Shown piece by piece: positions 23,852 through 33,298 of a DNA stretch of 64,000 nt. Source of the stretch: Alphaproteobacteria bacterium (lineage in GTDB: Bacteria; Pseudomonadota; Alphaproteobacteria; JANQMY01); contig JANQPL010000011.1 of the NCBI GenBank assembly GCA_028289425.1, forward strand, positions 124,001 through 188,000, in the 5' to 3' direction. Position 1 is the stretch's first letter, and each line of letters starts with the position of its first letter. Below the pieces are notes generated by a model, which saw only the letters and a list, made by a program, of their open reading frames with translations, had not been told where the DNA came from and made no database searches. The translations under genes and the position numbers were made by a program.

Positions 23852-25072
23852 ATGAAACGAGTCGTCGTGACCGGCATGGGTATCGTGTCGTCCATCGGCA
23901 ACAATACGGATGAAGTGACCGACTCTCTGCGCCAGGGACGATCGGGCATCGTCCGTGCAGAAACTTACGCGGAAATGGGCTTTCGCTCTCATGTGCACGG
24001 CGCGTTGAACATCGATCTTGATGAAGCGATCGACAGGCGGGTCAAACGCTTCATGGGCGATGGCGCCGCGTACAATTACGTGGCCATGGACCAGGCCATC
24101 AAAGATGCCGGGCTTGAGCCTGATGAAATCTCGAACGAGCGCACCGGGCTGGTGTGCGGCTCGGGCGGCCCGTCCACGTCCAATCAAGTGGAAGCGGCCG
24201 ACACGGCACGGAACAAAAGTGTCAAGCGCATCGGGCCCTATATGGTGCCGCGCTGCATGTCGAGCACCAACTCCGCCAATTTGGCAACCGCCTTCAAAAT
24301 CAAGGGCCCCAGCTATTCGATCAGTTCGGCCTGTTCCACCAGTGCCCACTGTATTGGCAATGCAGCCGAAATGATCCAACTCGGCAAGCAGGACATTATG
24401 TTTGCGGGCGGCGGAGAAGAGCTGCATTGGTCACTGACCATGCTGTTCGACGCCATGGGTGCCCTGTCGAGCAAATATAACGACACGCCTGAGACAGCAT
24501 CGCGCCCCTATGACGCCAATCGCGACGGGTTTGTGATTTCCGGCGGTGGCGGCGTTCTGGTTCTTGAAGAGCTTGAACATGCCAAAGCGCGCGGCGCCAA
24601 AATCTATGGTGAGTTCGCCGCCTATGCCGCCACATCGGATGGGGCGGACATGGTGGCGCCGTCCGGCGAGGGCGCCTTGCGCTGCATGAATCTGGTCAAG
24701 CAGGGGCTCGGCAACATTCGGGTCGACTATGTGAACACCCACGGTACGTCAACGCCCGCCGGTGATTGCGTGGAACTCGATGCGATCCGCGAAGCGTTTC
24801 CCGATCACATGCCCAAGATCAGCTCGACAAAATCCCTGACCGGCCATTCGCAAGGAGCCACCGGGGTGCACGAGGCGATCTATTCGCTGCTGATGATGGA
24901 AAACGATTTTGTTGCCGCGTCGGCAAACATCGAAGAGCTCGATCCGGAAGCCGGCGATGCGCCGATCGTCCGAGAACGGATCGATAATGCGGATTTGAAT
25001 TGCGTCTTGTCTAACAGTTTTGGGTTTGGCGGCACGAATGCCTCCTTGGCGTTCAAGCGCTATCACGCCTGA
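23852..25072 (+). CDS. fabB: Beta-ketoacyl-ACP synthase I
   Basis: A 406-residue condensing enzyme that extends cis-3-decenoyl-ACP made by FabA. The catalytic Cys is in [12 protein letters not shown], the two His in [11 protein letters not shown] and [14 protein letters not shown], and the start [18 protein letters not shown] is typical of FabB. Length is normal. GAGGGAGA precedes the ATG, 16 bp after fabA, so the two are translated together. Confidence 0.96.
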   Translation: MKRVVVTGMGIVSSIGNNTDEVTDSLRQGRSGIVRAETYAEMGFRSHVHGALNIDLDEAIDRRVKRFMGDGAAYNYVAMDQAIKDAGLEPDEISNERTGLVCGSGGPSTSNQVEAADTARNKSVKRIGPYMVPRCMSSTNSANLATAFKIKGPSYSISSACSTSAHCIGNAAEMIQLGKQDIMFAGGGEELHWSLTMLFDAMGALSSKYNDTPETASRPYDANRDGFVISGGGGVLVLEELEHAKARGAKIYGEFAAYAATSDGADMVAPSGEGALRCMNLVKQGLGNIRVDYVNTHGTSTPAGDCVELDAIREAFPDHMPKISSTKSLTGHSQGATGVHEAIYSLLMMENDFVAASANIEELDPEAGDAPIVRERIDNADLNCVLSNSFGFGGTNASLAFKRYHA

Positions 25073-25157
25073 CAAGACAAGGGCCAAACTGGAGTGCGTG
25101 TAACAACAATGGGTAACTTGCGCCCACACAAAACAAAAAAAGGGCGAGGGTAGTAAG

Positions 25158-26054
25158 ATGGCTGACAACGGACTTATGGCCGGCAAAAAGGGGTTGATCA
25201 TGGGGGTTGCCAATGATCACTCCATTGCGTGGGGCATTGCTAAAACTGTTTCAGAACATGGCGCCGATCTGGCCTTTACCTATCAAGGGGAAGCAATTGG
25301 CAAACGGGTCCAGCCCTTGGCCGACAGTGTGGGCGCCGATTTGGTGCTGCCGTGCGATGTTTCCGACGAAGCAAGCCTTGACCAGGTTTTCGACAAAATC
25401 AAAAGCGAGTGGGGCACACTGGATTTTGTGGTTCATGCCATCGCCTTTTCCGACAAGTCGGAGCTGAAAGGGCGGTACCTGAATACCAGCCGCAAGAATT
25501 TCCATCTGACCATGGATATTTCTTGCTATTCGTTCACGGATATTTGCCGGCGGGCCGCCGACCTCATGCCCAATGGCGGTTCCATTATCACGCTGAGCTA
25601 TTCCGGCGCGGAGCGGGTGACGCCAAACTACAACGTCATGGGGGTCGCCAAAGCAGCCTTGGAAGCAAGTGTGCGCTATTTGGCGGTGGATTTGGGCCGT
25701 GACGGCATTCGCGTGAATGCGATTTCGGCAGGCCCCATGCGCACCCTTGCTGGGTCCGCCATTGCCGATGCGCGGTTTATGTACAAATGGAATCGTCAGC
25801 ATGCGGCGCTTCAAAAGAACATAGAGCTTGAAGATGTGGGCGGCGCCGGACTTTACCTGTTGAGTGATTTGTCGGGCTGCGTTACGGGCGAAGTGCACCA
25901 CGTGGATTGCGGTTACAATGTGGTGGGCATGCCGGCAGCGGCCAACCTCAAAGAGGCAGAGGCCAACAACGGCAACGGGAAGGCAGACGCCAACGGGTCC
26001 ACAAAGACGGCGCAAAAAGGCGCCGGTGAGAAAGCTCCCACCAGCGCACAGTAG
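25158..26054 (+). CDS. fabI: Enoyl-ACP reductase (NADH) with a low-complexity tail
   Basis: A 298-residue enoyl reductase, the last step of fatty acid elongation. LIMGVANDHSIAWGIAK is the nucleotide loop, and the catalytic Tyr and Lys are in YNVMGVAKAALEASV. The enzyme should end near HHVDCGYNVVGMP at about residue 258; a tail of about 40 residues rich in Gly, Asn, Lys and Ala follows and is unusual. It has 85 bp between it and fabB. A short hairpin lies just after the stop. Confidence 0.94.
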   Translation: MADNGLMAGKKGLIMGVANDHSIAWGIAKTVSEHGADLAFTYQGEAIGKRVQPLADSVGADLVLPCDVSDEASLDQVFDKIKSEWGTLDFVVHAIAFSDKSELKGRYLNTSRKNFHLTMDISCYSFTDICRRAADLMPNGGSIITLSYSGAERVTPNYNVMGVAKAALEASVRYLAVDLGRDGIRVNAISAGPMRTLAGSAIADARFMYKWNRQHAALQKNIELEDVGGAGLYLLSDLSGCVTGEVHHVDCGYNVVGMPAAANLKEAEANNGNGKADANGSTKTAQKGAGEKAPTSAQ

Positions 26055-26056
26055 TG

Positions 26057-26087
26057 AGAGCGCTTCGTAGTCACACAGAAGCACTCT
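26057..26087. repeat. Short hairpin between convergent genes
   Basis: AGAGCGCTTC and GAAGCACTCT form a 10-bp stem with one mismatch around an 11-base loop, starting three bases after the fabI stop and before the TonB receptor stop. It aligns base for base with the hairpin at 6876-6906, and one stem pair (T-A there) is C-G here. No T-run; it may still act as a bidirectional stop. Confidence 0.55.
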
Positions 26088-26103
26088 AGGTCGAGGACAG
26101 ACC

Positions 26104-28377
26104 CTAAAAGCGGTACCCCACTTGCAGGAACCCGCCGATTCCTGATCCCGGAATGCGTCCATTGGGGTCCAATGCGGCGAACGGATTGGGCCGAAACAGC
26201 GCCACATCGCTGCCCGCGATGCGGTTGTAGCCTGCCAAATGCTGCTGATAGAACGCGTTGGTGACGTTCTCGATCCCGGCCGCGATGCGTACACCTTCCA
26301 CCGGCCGCCATTCCCCATAGAGATTCAGGAGCTGATGACCGTCGGTGGGAAGTTCGCCATTTGTGAGCGACACTTTCGATTGCGCGGCCACAAGAACGCC
26401 TTCGGCCGCCACTTTCCAAGTGCTGCGCTCATAAGCCAAAGTTAGCACCGAGCGGGCGGGCGTGATGCGGTAAAGATCGTCTTCGATATCGCGCCGCTTG
26501 CCGCGCACATAGGTGACGATGCTGTCCAGCAGAAGCTGACCGCCGGTGCCCATGAAATCGTCACTGATCACTGTTCCGAACGCGAGATCCATACCGAACA
26601 GCACAGCATCCACATTGGCGAATTGAAGCGGCGTGGCGTCACCGTTCACTAGACTGACGATTTCCACCGGGCTGTTGGGCGCAACGCCACCCGGTCCATC
26701 GAACTGAGCGAAAAAGGCTGCCGCCCCCGCCGGTGTCAGCGGACTGAGAATGGCCGTGTTCGGATCAATGCCCGCTTCCAAGGTGGTGGGCGTGTCGTCG
26801 AATGGCGTGCTTTGTATGTAGTCGTCAATGCGATTGTAGAAACCGCGCAAGGTGAAATAGGTCTTTTCGCCGTTCCAGTCGATCCCCGCATCGGCGATGT
26901 AGGCGGTCTCGGGTTCGAGCGACACGTCGCCAATGGTGTTGTTGCCATCGGCCAAGCCGGCCGTTACTTCGATGGGCAGAAACGCATAGCGCTCGATATA
27001 GGATGGGCTGCGCTGTTTGCGTGCCCCACCGAGACTGAACGCAAGCTTTTTGCTGACCTTGTGTTCATATTTGAGCACCGCGTCCACATTGTTGTCCTGG
27101 CGCGAGCGGTCAGACGCATTGAAGGCGCCCACCAGACCGACCACCGGCGGCGGTACGGGCGGGGACGTACCGATGAACGCATCATCTGCGTTGGTGCTGA
27201 CGTGGTCATAGCGCACGCCCAGCTCAAGCTTATCCTGAGACGTCAGATTCCCTTCCCATTCGGCGAACACACCCGTTCGGTTGTTTGCCGCATTGTTGAA
27301 GGTGCCGATCACGAATCCCGGATTGTCCGGCTGCGTGACCGTGGCGCTGTTTTCGGTACGATAGCCGTCGACACCAAAACGGAATGTGCCGCCATGGGCG
27401 GGATATTCAACTTTCGCCAGAAAGCCGAGCGTGTCGTTTTCCGCCGGCGTTTCGATGCGGGCAGCGCCGGCCGGTAACGGCCGCGTCGAGAAATTGTCCA
27501 TCTGGTGCTGGATGTCCGCATAGGTCACCCGCAGCGTGATTTCGGCGGCGCTGATCGCGGTCGTAATCTCGCCCTTCAGAAAGTCGCTGTTGAAGAACGC
27601 GATGTCCAAGGGAAACGGCGCGTTGCCCGTGGGGCCGGTCTCGTGATGACGGTAGGAAAGCGAAATCTCGCTGTCGCCGATTTTCAATCCGTACCCACCG
27701 CCCGCAGCCCAGCGTTCATATTCGCTGGCCCGCACCGTGCCGCCATTGAAATCAAAATCATCGCCCTGCTCATAGGTGCCGAGCACATGCAGGCGATGCA
27801 TGTTGTTCGCGACACTCAAGATGCCGCCACCGCCGCCGCCTTCGTCAACCGTGTGGCCATCGGCCACCACATTTCCCGAAAACTGAAACGCTTCCGTTTC
27901 CGCAAAGGCGCTGGTTTTGAGTTTCGCATGCACCGTGCCGCCAATACCGGGCCCTAAGCTGACAGAGCTGATGCCCCGCTGAACTTCCAGCGTGTCCAGC
28001 AGCGCTTTGGGCGCATAGTGCAGCGGCGGGTCCATCCAGTTAGGCCCGCCGGGCGCGATGACTTGGCCATCCACGCTGGTCGACAGGCGCGCGCCGAATA
28101 GGCCGCGATACTGCGCCTGTCCGGACAGACCGCCATTGTTCAGCACATTGCCGCCGGGAATGCGCCCCAACAGCGCTGCGGCATCAGGTGCGAAACTGCC
28201 GGGGATCCGCGGGTCGACGGCGATGTATTCGCCGCGCTCCAGCGGGCTGCCAAGAATAAGAATGGAATCGATTTTTTCTTCAGACTGTGCAATCGCCGTG
28301 CTGCTCATCAGCGCCACAGCGGACGTCATCATGATCGAGCGCGCGATGCCCGCACGCATTTTGTTCGGGAAGCTCAC
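26104..28377 (-). CDS. TonB-dependent receptor, probably for copper
   Basis: A 757-residue outer-membrane receptor with a signal peptide (SIMMTSAVALMSSTAIAQ). The plug domain holds AALLGRIPGGNVLNNGGLSG and YRGLFGARLSTSVDGQ; the barrel ends in SGIGGFLQVGYRF with the usual C-terminal Phe. WMDPPLHYAPKALLDTLEV resembles the Met-rich segment of OprC/NosA-type copper receptors, and the gene is preceded by a DUF2946 gene, a usual neighbour of those receptors. Iron chelates remain possible. It lies 42 bp after the DUF2946 gene on the same strand. Confidence 0.82.
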   Translation of the reverse strand: MSFPNKMRAGIARSIMMTSAVALMSSTAIAQSEEKIDSILILGSPLERGEYIAVDPRIPGSFAPDAAALLGRIPGGNVLNNGGLSGQAQYRGLFGARLSTSVDGQVIAPGGPNWMDPPLHYAPKALLDTLEVQRGISSVSLGPGIGGTVHAKLKTSAFAETEAFQFSGNVVADGHTVDEGGGGGGILSVANNMHRLHVLGTYEQGDDFDFNGGTVRASEYERWAAGGGYGLKIGDSEISLSYRHHETGPTGNAPFPLDIAFFNSDFLKGEITTAISAAEITLRVTYADIQHQMDNFSTRPLPAGAARIETPAENDTLGFLAKVEYPAHGGTFRFGVDGYRTENSATVTQPDNPGFVIGTFNNAANNRTGVFAEWEGNLTSQDKLELGVRYDHVSTNADDAFIGTSPPVPPPVVGLVGAFNASDRSRQDNNVDAVLKYEHKVSKKLAFSLGGARKQRSPSYIERYAFLPIEVTAGLADGNNTIGDVSLEPETAYIADAGIDWNGEKTYFTLRGFYNRIDDYIQSTPFDDTPTTLEAGIDPNTAILSPLTPAGAAAFFAQFDGPGGVAPNSPVEIVSLVNGDATPLQFANVDAVLFGMDLAFGTVISDDFMGTGGQLLLDSIVTYVRGKRRDIEDDLYRITPARSVLTLAYERSTWKVAAEGVLVAAQSKVSLTNGELPTDGHQLLNLYGEWRPVEGVRIAAGIENVTNAFYQQHLAGYNRIAGSDVALFRPNPFAALDPNGRIPGSGIGGFLQVGYRF

Positions 28378-28419
28378 AAGCCCCTCCCCTCAATGAAATC
28401 AAAACGGATGTGTCAGATG

Positions 28420-28836
28420 TCAGATGAGGTAAGGCGGTGCGCGGGGTGGTGCATCGCTTTTGACAAGTTGGAAATCGAGACCTGTGGGCCGGTCATCGAG
28501 AACGGGTTCCGTTTCTTCCCGGGTCGGCGCCCACACAATGGTTCCGTGCGGCGCAAGCTCCGAAACGCCATTGGCGCAGATCAGCAGGCAAACGGGACAT
28601 TCTTGCTGGCTTGGTACATTCGATTGAGTTTCGCCGCCCAAATCCTGCAGTCCCAACTCGGCAAGCGGGACTTTTTTGAAGCCGTCTGCCGTGCAGATCA
28701 CCACGTAATCGGAGGAACCGGCTGCAAAGGCCATCGCAGAGGGCAGCAACTGCGCCACAACAAAGCACACTGCCAGCATCGCGGTCGACAACCGAGATCT
28801 ACGTAGATGCTTTCGAAATGTGCGGGTCAAAGCCAC
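28420..28836 (-). CDS. DUF2946-type small exported protein
   Basis: A 138-residue protein with an N-terminal membrane or signal segment (STAMLAVCFVVAQLLPSAMAFAA) and a short motif QQECPVCLLICANG, which matches the CPxC-containing DUF2946 family linked to copper import. The long open frame continues to 29376 but that part is a shadow of the acyl-CoA dehydrogenase; GTG at 28836 with GAGGGGGC upstream is the best start. The pairing with a TonB receptor supports metal handling. The Cys and His could bind copper. Confidence 0.66.
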   Translation of the reverse strand: MALTRTFRKHLRRSRLSTAMLAVCFVVAQLLPSAMAFAAGSSDYVVICTADGFKKVPLAELGLQDLGGETQSNVPSQQECPVCLLICANGVSELAPHGTIVWAPTREETEPVLDDRPTGLDFQLVKSDAPPRAPPYLI

Positions 28837-28907
28837 CAATACGCCCCCTCTTGCGCACGCACTGTGCCTTTTGCCGTGACGGCCTGCAAGGTCAGTATTG
28901 ACGCAGC

Positions 28908-30089
28908 CTATGCAGGCAAGCCCAATCGGTTTGCAATATTGTTCCGTTGCATGTTCGAAGAACCACCGACAATCGGCATGCCCACAATGTCGCGCACATG
29001 GCGTTGCATGTCGTGTCCTTCGGACAAGCCATAGGCGCCCATCACCTTTTGACAGGTGAGCACCACATCCACCGCCGTTTCCGCCACAAAAAGCTTGGCC
29101 ATGCTGGTTTCCACCGAACACGGCCGCCCCTCTTGGGCAAGCCAAGCGCCGTGATAGAGCATATGGCGGCAGGCCTGAAGTTTGGTGCGGGCATCGACCA
29201 ACGCATGGCGCACGGTTTGATGGGCGCAAATAGGCTTGCCGAATTGTTCCCGCTCTTGGGAATAGACCCAGGCTTCCTCCACCGCTGCCTGCGCAATGCC
29301 GAAAGTGACCGCCGTGATTTCGATTTTCTCCACATCGAGCGCCGGGCCGGCGAGCATCTTCCAGCCGCGGTTCCAATTGTCGGTGCCGCCAACAATGTTT
29401 TCCGCGGGCACGCGCACATCATCGAAAAACACATCGCTCGAAAGCGTGTAGCGCAGGTTCATGTGATCGATCGGATGCATGGTGAGGCCGGCTGCATCCG
29501 TGGGGATTAAAACGAAGCTCAAATTTTTGTAGCGGGCGTCGGGCTCACCGGAGCGCACCAGGCAATAGATAAAATCCGCGAAATCGGCGCCCGTGCACCA
29601 GCGCTTCGACCCTTTGATGACGACTGTCTTGCCGTCATCTTCCATACGCGCCGTCGTACGCACGCTTGCCAGATCACCCCCCACATCGGGCTCGGACAGT
29701 CCGTACGCGAAGGTGATTTCCCCTTTGGCTAGCTTGGGCAGCAAAGCCGCTTTTTGTTCGGGCGAGCCGTTTTCCGAAATGTTGACCCCGCCATAAAAAG
29801 CGGTGTGGATAAACGGGCCGGCCATGAACGGACCGCCCCGGCATAGTTCCTCGATCACGGCCACGGCGCCCACAATGTCCGGTCCCTGGCCGCCAAACTC
29901 GTCTGAAATCGTCAGCCCACAGACGCCTGTTGCTGCAAGCTTGGCGAAAATGTCCCGGGGAAACGTGTGGTTGCGGTCCCATTCTTCCCGCTTCTCGCGC
30001 GGCATTTCCTTTTCGACAAATCGCCGCATGGTCTCGCGCAGCAATCCGATATGTTCGGGTTCATCCGCAAAAGTGTGGTGGGAGCTCAT
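28908..30089 (-). CDS. Acyl-CoA dehydrogenase family protein
   Basis: A 393-residue flavoenzyme. EEFGGQGPDIVGAVAVIEEL-like N-terminal helices, FAYGLSEPDVGGDLASVRTTA (FAD/substrate loop), WCTGADFADFIYCLVR and the C-terminal REQFGKPICAHQTVRHALVD and GGSSNMQRNNIA helices give the fold. In most family members a Glu sits in a YEGT motif near the end; here the matching segment is PIVGGSSNMQ, without it. A base may come from elsewhere, as in isovaleryl-CoA dehydrogenases, so the reaction may differ. It is upstream of DUF2946 on the same strand, 71 bp apart. Confidence 0.88.
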   Translation of the reverse strand: MSSHHTFADEPEHIGLLRETMRRFVEKEMPREKREEWDRNHTFPRDIFAKLAATGVCGLTISDEFGGQGPDIVGAVAVIEELCRGGPFMAGPFIHTAFYGGVNISENGSPEQKAALLPKLAKGEITFAYGLSEPDVGGDLASVRTTARMEDDGKTVVIKGSKRWCTGADFADFIYCLVRSGEPDARYKNLSFVLIPTDAAGLTMHPIDHMNLRYTLSSDVFFDDVRVPAENIVGGTDNWNRGWKMLAGPALDVEKIEITAVTFGIAQAAVEEAWVYSQEREQFGKPICAHQTVRHALVDARTKLQACRHMLYHGAWLAQEGRPCSVETSMAKLFVAETAVDVVLTCQKVMGAYGLSEGHDMQRHVRDIVGMPIVGGSSNMQRNNIANRLGLPA

Positions 30090-30155
30090 GGGTTACTCCT
30101 TGTGTTTTTTTGGGCAGACCGTACACAATGAGCCTTCTGCACGGAAGGACCGATC

Positions 30156-31211
30156 ATGAATGTACCCATCGCCACGCCGATTCCTCCATTGCCGGCACAG
30201 CCAGACGGCGTGCCCTGGCCGACCGAGGAATGGCCGGAGGCACAGTTGGGGAGCAAGGTCAATGCTGAGCGGCTCGATGCGCTCATGGACCACGCCTTTT
30301 CAGATCCGGCGCCGGACGATATGGGCGAAACCCACGCCTTTCTTGCGGTTCAGAGCGGGCAAATTGTCCTAGAACGGTATTGGCGCACCTTCACAAAAGC
30401 AGACACCTATCCGTCTTGGTCCATGGCAAAGAGTATTACCCAGGCGCTGGTGGGCATCTTGGTCCGCGAGGGTAAGATCGACGTTCATGCGCCGGCCGCC
30501 GTACCTGAATGGACCGAAAATGGCGGCGTACGCAGCCACATCACCCTCGATCAGCTCTTGCGCATGTCGAGCGGATTGAAGTTTCGGGAAGACTATGTAG
30601 ACGGCGACGCATCCGACGTGATCGAAATGCTGTTCGGTCAGGGCAAGCATGACGTCGCGGCATTTGCAGCAGCTTTCCCGTTGGAAGCAGCGCCCGACAG
30701 CCATTGGTCTTATTCAAGCGGCACCAGCAATTTGGTGGCACGCGCGGCGGCAATCGCGCTGGGCGGCAAGGGCGATGTGTTCGAAGCCTTCATGCGTAAA
30801 GAACTGTTCGACCCCATCGGCATGAGAAGTCCTCTTCCCAAATTCGACGACGCCGGAACATTCATCGGTTCGTCTTTCTGTTTTTGTACGGCGCGCGACT
30901 TTGCCCGTTTTGGACTTCTTTACATGCGCGATGGGGTTTGGGACGGCCGGCGTATATTGCCCGAGGGGTGGGTCGATTATGCGCGCACGCCAACGGCCGT
31001 ACCACCAGACGAGCCGCTTGGGTATGGCGCCCATTGGTGGCTGGGCCTATGCGGTCCCGGCAGCTTCTCTGCCAATGGCTATCAAGGTCAGTACACGATC
31101 CTCATTCCCGACCTTGATCTGATCTTGGTCCGGCATGGAGATTCACTGGACGAGAAGGGCGAGAAAACAAAGGCTTGGCTTGCCCAAGTGGCCGATTGTT
31201 TTCGCGAATAG
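30156..31211 (+). CDS. Serine hydrolase of the beta-lactamase/PBP-like family
   Basis: A 351-residue soluble protein of the class C beta-lactamase fold. The nucleophile is S89 in PSWSMAKSITQALVG (SxxK), the second motif is Y186 in HWSYSSGTSNLV, and the C-terminal strand has LVRHGDSLDEKG in the place of the KTG box. Members act as esterases, peptidases or amidases rather than drug resistance enzymes. No signal peptide is seen. It is divergent from the acyl-CoA dehydrogenase and tail to tail with the small subunit gene at 31213 (1 bp apart). Confidence 0.85.
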   Translation: MNVPIATPIPPLPAQPDGVPWPTEEWPEAQLGSKVNAERLDALMDHAFSDPAPDDMGETHAFLAVQSGQIVLERYWRTFTKADTYPSWSMAKSITQALVGILVREGKIDVHAPAAVPEWTENGGVRSHITLDQLLRMSSGLKFREDYVDGDASDVIEMLFGQGKHDVAAFAAAFPLEAAPDSHWSYSSGTSNLVARAAAIALGGKGDVFEAFMRKELFDPIGMRSPLPKFDDAGTFIGSSFCFCTARDFARFGLLYMRDGVWDGRRILPEGWVDYARTPTAVPPDEPLGYGAHWWLGLCGPGSFSANGYQGQYTILIPDLDLILVRHGDSLDEKGEKTKAWLAQVADCFRE

Positions 31212-31212
31212 C

Positions 31213-31725
31213 TTAGGATTTCTTGACCATTTCCGTTTCGTCGGAAAAACGCGGCAAGGGATCTGCGCAAGGTGCTTCGTACACAGAATAGAGACCGGCA
31301 TAGGTCACTTTAGGATTGCCTTGGGCGTAAGTATCGAAAAAGTCCGACCCCATCATGAATTCATTCATCACCCTGCGTTCGTAGTTTTTGAGACGCCGGC
31401 TTATAAATCCGGGCGCCATCCAACGGAAGGGTGGCGAATTGGCGTAGGGCCCCAAGAGCCGAAGGGCAATCCACTCTGTACCGCTGGTGTCCGTATCGGC
31501 TGCAATGACGTCGGCAACGAAGCGCGCCATGTCCTCTTCAGTAATGTCAAGACCGGGTAAATGAGTTCTGACAATTCGCTCCACCAGACGGGCCGGCGAG
31601 TAAAAAAGAAAAGATCCGCCGATGCCTAGGGCGCCCAATCCGGCCACCCCAGCTCCGCCGATTAGCACATTCCTGCGGTTAAAGCCGGCGCCTTCGCCGG
31701 TCGGTTTTGTTGGCCGCTTGTTCAT
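31213..31725 (-). CDS. Small Tat-like subunit of GMC dehydrogenase, copy 1
   Basis: A 170-residue protein with an N-terminal twin-arginine-like segment (FNRRNVLIGGAGVAGLGALGIGG) and a helical body (ARLVERIVRTHLPGLDITEEDMARFV). It begins with ATGA overlapping the stop of the GMC gene (31722-31725), so the two are translationally coupled. The layout, FAD subunit plus small Tat-bearing subunit, is that of gluconate and glucose dehydrogenase complexes, where the small subunit carries the large one across the membrane. The second copy is at 33299-33802; NEFMMGSDFFDTYAQGNPKVTY is almost the same in both. Confidence 0.75.
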   Translation of the reverse strand: MNKRPTKPTGEGAGFNRRNVLIGGAGVAGLGALGIGGSFLFYSPARLVERIVRTHLPGLDITEEDMARFVADVIAADTDTSGTEWIALRLLGPYANSPPFRWMAPGFISRRLKNYERRVMNEFMMGSDFFDTYAQGNPKVTYAGLYSVYEAPCADPLPRFSDETEMVKKS

Positions 31726-33179
31726 GCCGGCGCTCCTATCTTGTCGGCCGCCTTCATGGCCACCGCACAGATCGTCAATGTAGGATTTGATTGGGACCCC
31801 GCCGGAAAACTGCCGCTGCCCACCACGACCAGATTGCGCACTTGGTGGTGGATTTGATTGGCATCCAGAATGCTTGTTGCCGGATCTGTCCCCATCATCG
31901 TCGTGCCGTAAATGTGCGGCCCGCCAATCGTATCGGGCGACGGTAGCCACCTTAGTCCCTCAACAGGCAAGGGTGACAAGATCTCTTCGGCGAATTGCAA
32001 TGCGCGGTTGACCGCTTTTGCCGTATACGGACTAAGCTCATCATATAGGACTTCCGGCAGATCATCGTCGGGATGAGCCAGCCTCACATGACTGCGGTCT
32101 TGTGGGAGATCTTCAAGCTTGAGTGTAAACGGCACGACCTGGCGCCATTTGCCATGTTCTGCGCGCAACGCGCCTCTGTTCCAGGTTTCAAGCAACACGG
32201 ACGGATGCTCTCGCCGGAAATCGCCATCATACTTTGCGTAATTCATGCCGCAGATGATGCTGCTGCCTTGGAAATTGTCGACACCATCCAGTAAAGCTTC
32301 GCCGTATTCGCTATAGCTTCCGTGAAGCCGCCGGCCGAGCAGGGGATGATCGAGACCTGATCTTTGCATAATGACCGGATTGAACAAGGCGTTGGCGCCA
32401 AGCACCACAAGGTCGGCCGATACTTCATACTCCTGCCCATTTCGGCGGAACATAACGCCACGCGCTTGTCCACCCTGCACGTCGATGGCGCGCGCTTCCG
32501 CTGTAAGCAGGATCTCCACACGGGCGTCCTCATAGGGCTCCATGAAACTGTTCAAGATCGAAAACTTCGAATCGATGGGACACAGATGACACACGCCGTT
32601 CGAGCAGCATTTGGGGCGCGTCGCCGTGTCGCGGGAGGGCCGCGCGGTCGCCGCTGCAAAATGATGTTCCGGGTAGGCCTCTTTCAGTAGTCGGTCGGCT
32701 AGAGGCAGCGTATGCGGCGGTTGCGGGAATGGCCTGGACCGGGGCCACAACATGCGTTCCCGAGGCCCCGAGAGCTGCATCACCTCTTCCGCCTCGCAGT
32801 AATAGGGTTCGATATCATCGTAGTCGATCGGCCAGTCGAGCCCGACGCCGTATTTGGTTTTGAGTTTGAAATCACTAGGGTGCAGGCGGACCGCATTCCC
32901 CCACCAACAATTCGACCCACCGCCAAAGCCGATGGTGAACTTCCATCGAAGGTTTTGCTTCGGCCCTTTGTCCACCCAAGTCGTGCTTTCATGAATCTCC
33001 GACGGGTGACCCATCTCGATTTGGTCGGCATGGGTGTGCCATTTGCCGCGCTCCAAAACCAACACCCGCGCATTGGGCGGCGCATGCTTCAAGTACCGAT
33101 AGAGAAAAAAAGTGGACGCAAATCCGCTGCCGATGATGGCCGCGTCATAGGAACGAGCCGCCTTTTCAACCACGCGCAT
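31722..33179 (-). CDS. GMC oxidoreductase with a cysteine cluster, copy 1
   Basis: A 485-residue flavoprotein. The FAD loop is AAIIGSGFASTFFLYRYLK, GFGGGSNCWWGNAVRLHP is the GMC signature region, and HIYGTTMMGTD plus SQSNPTLTICAVAMKAADKI give the C-terminal active site. KCCSNGVCHLCPIDSKF (C191, C192, C197, C200 from the used start) resembles the three-iron cluster motif of bacterial FAD glucose dehydrogenases. The ATG at 33179 is used because copy 2 starts at the same point. No signal peptide, so transport by the Tat subunit is likely. Substrate unknown; no cytochrome subunit is near. Confidence 0.85.
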   Translation of the reverse strand: MRVVEKAARSYDAAIIGSGFASTFFLYRYLKHAPPNARVLVLERGKWHTHADQIEMGHPSEIHESTTWVDKGPKQNLRWKFTIGFGGGSNCWWGNAVRLHPSDFKLKTKYGVGLDWPIDYDDIEPYYCEAEEVMQLSGPRERMLWPRSRPFPQPPHTLPLADRLLKEAYPEHHFAAATARPSRDTATRPKCCSNGVCHLCPIDSKFSILNSFMEPYEDARVEILLTAEARAIDVQGGQARGVMFRRNGQEYEVSADLVVLGANALFNPVIMQRSGLDHPLLGRRLHGSYSEYGEALLDGVDNFQGSSIICGMNYAKYDGDFRREHPSVLLETWNRGALRAEHGKWRQVVPFTLKLEDLPQDRSHVRLAHPDDDLPEVLYDELSPYTAKAVNRALQFAEEILSPLPVEGLRWLPSPDTIGGPHIYGTTMMGTDPATSILDANQIHHQVRNLVVVGSGSFPAGSQSNPTLTICAVAMKAADKIGAPA

Positions 33180-33298
33180 AAACGCCACCCACAGATGCGA
33201 TCCAGAACGATAGGAAGGTAGGGGAAGACGTTTAACGTAAGGTTGTGACCCGGCCTCGGGTGGTTTGGCGCGGCGATTTGCCGGGCAAGTTTGTCCGC

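Noticed and set aside
28840-29376. N-terminal extension of the DUF2946 frame
   Set aside because: It is antisense-phase coding of the acyl-CoA dehydrogenase; a good ribosome site and signal segment start at 28836.
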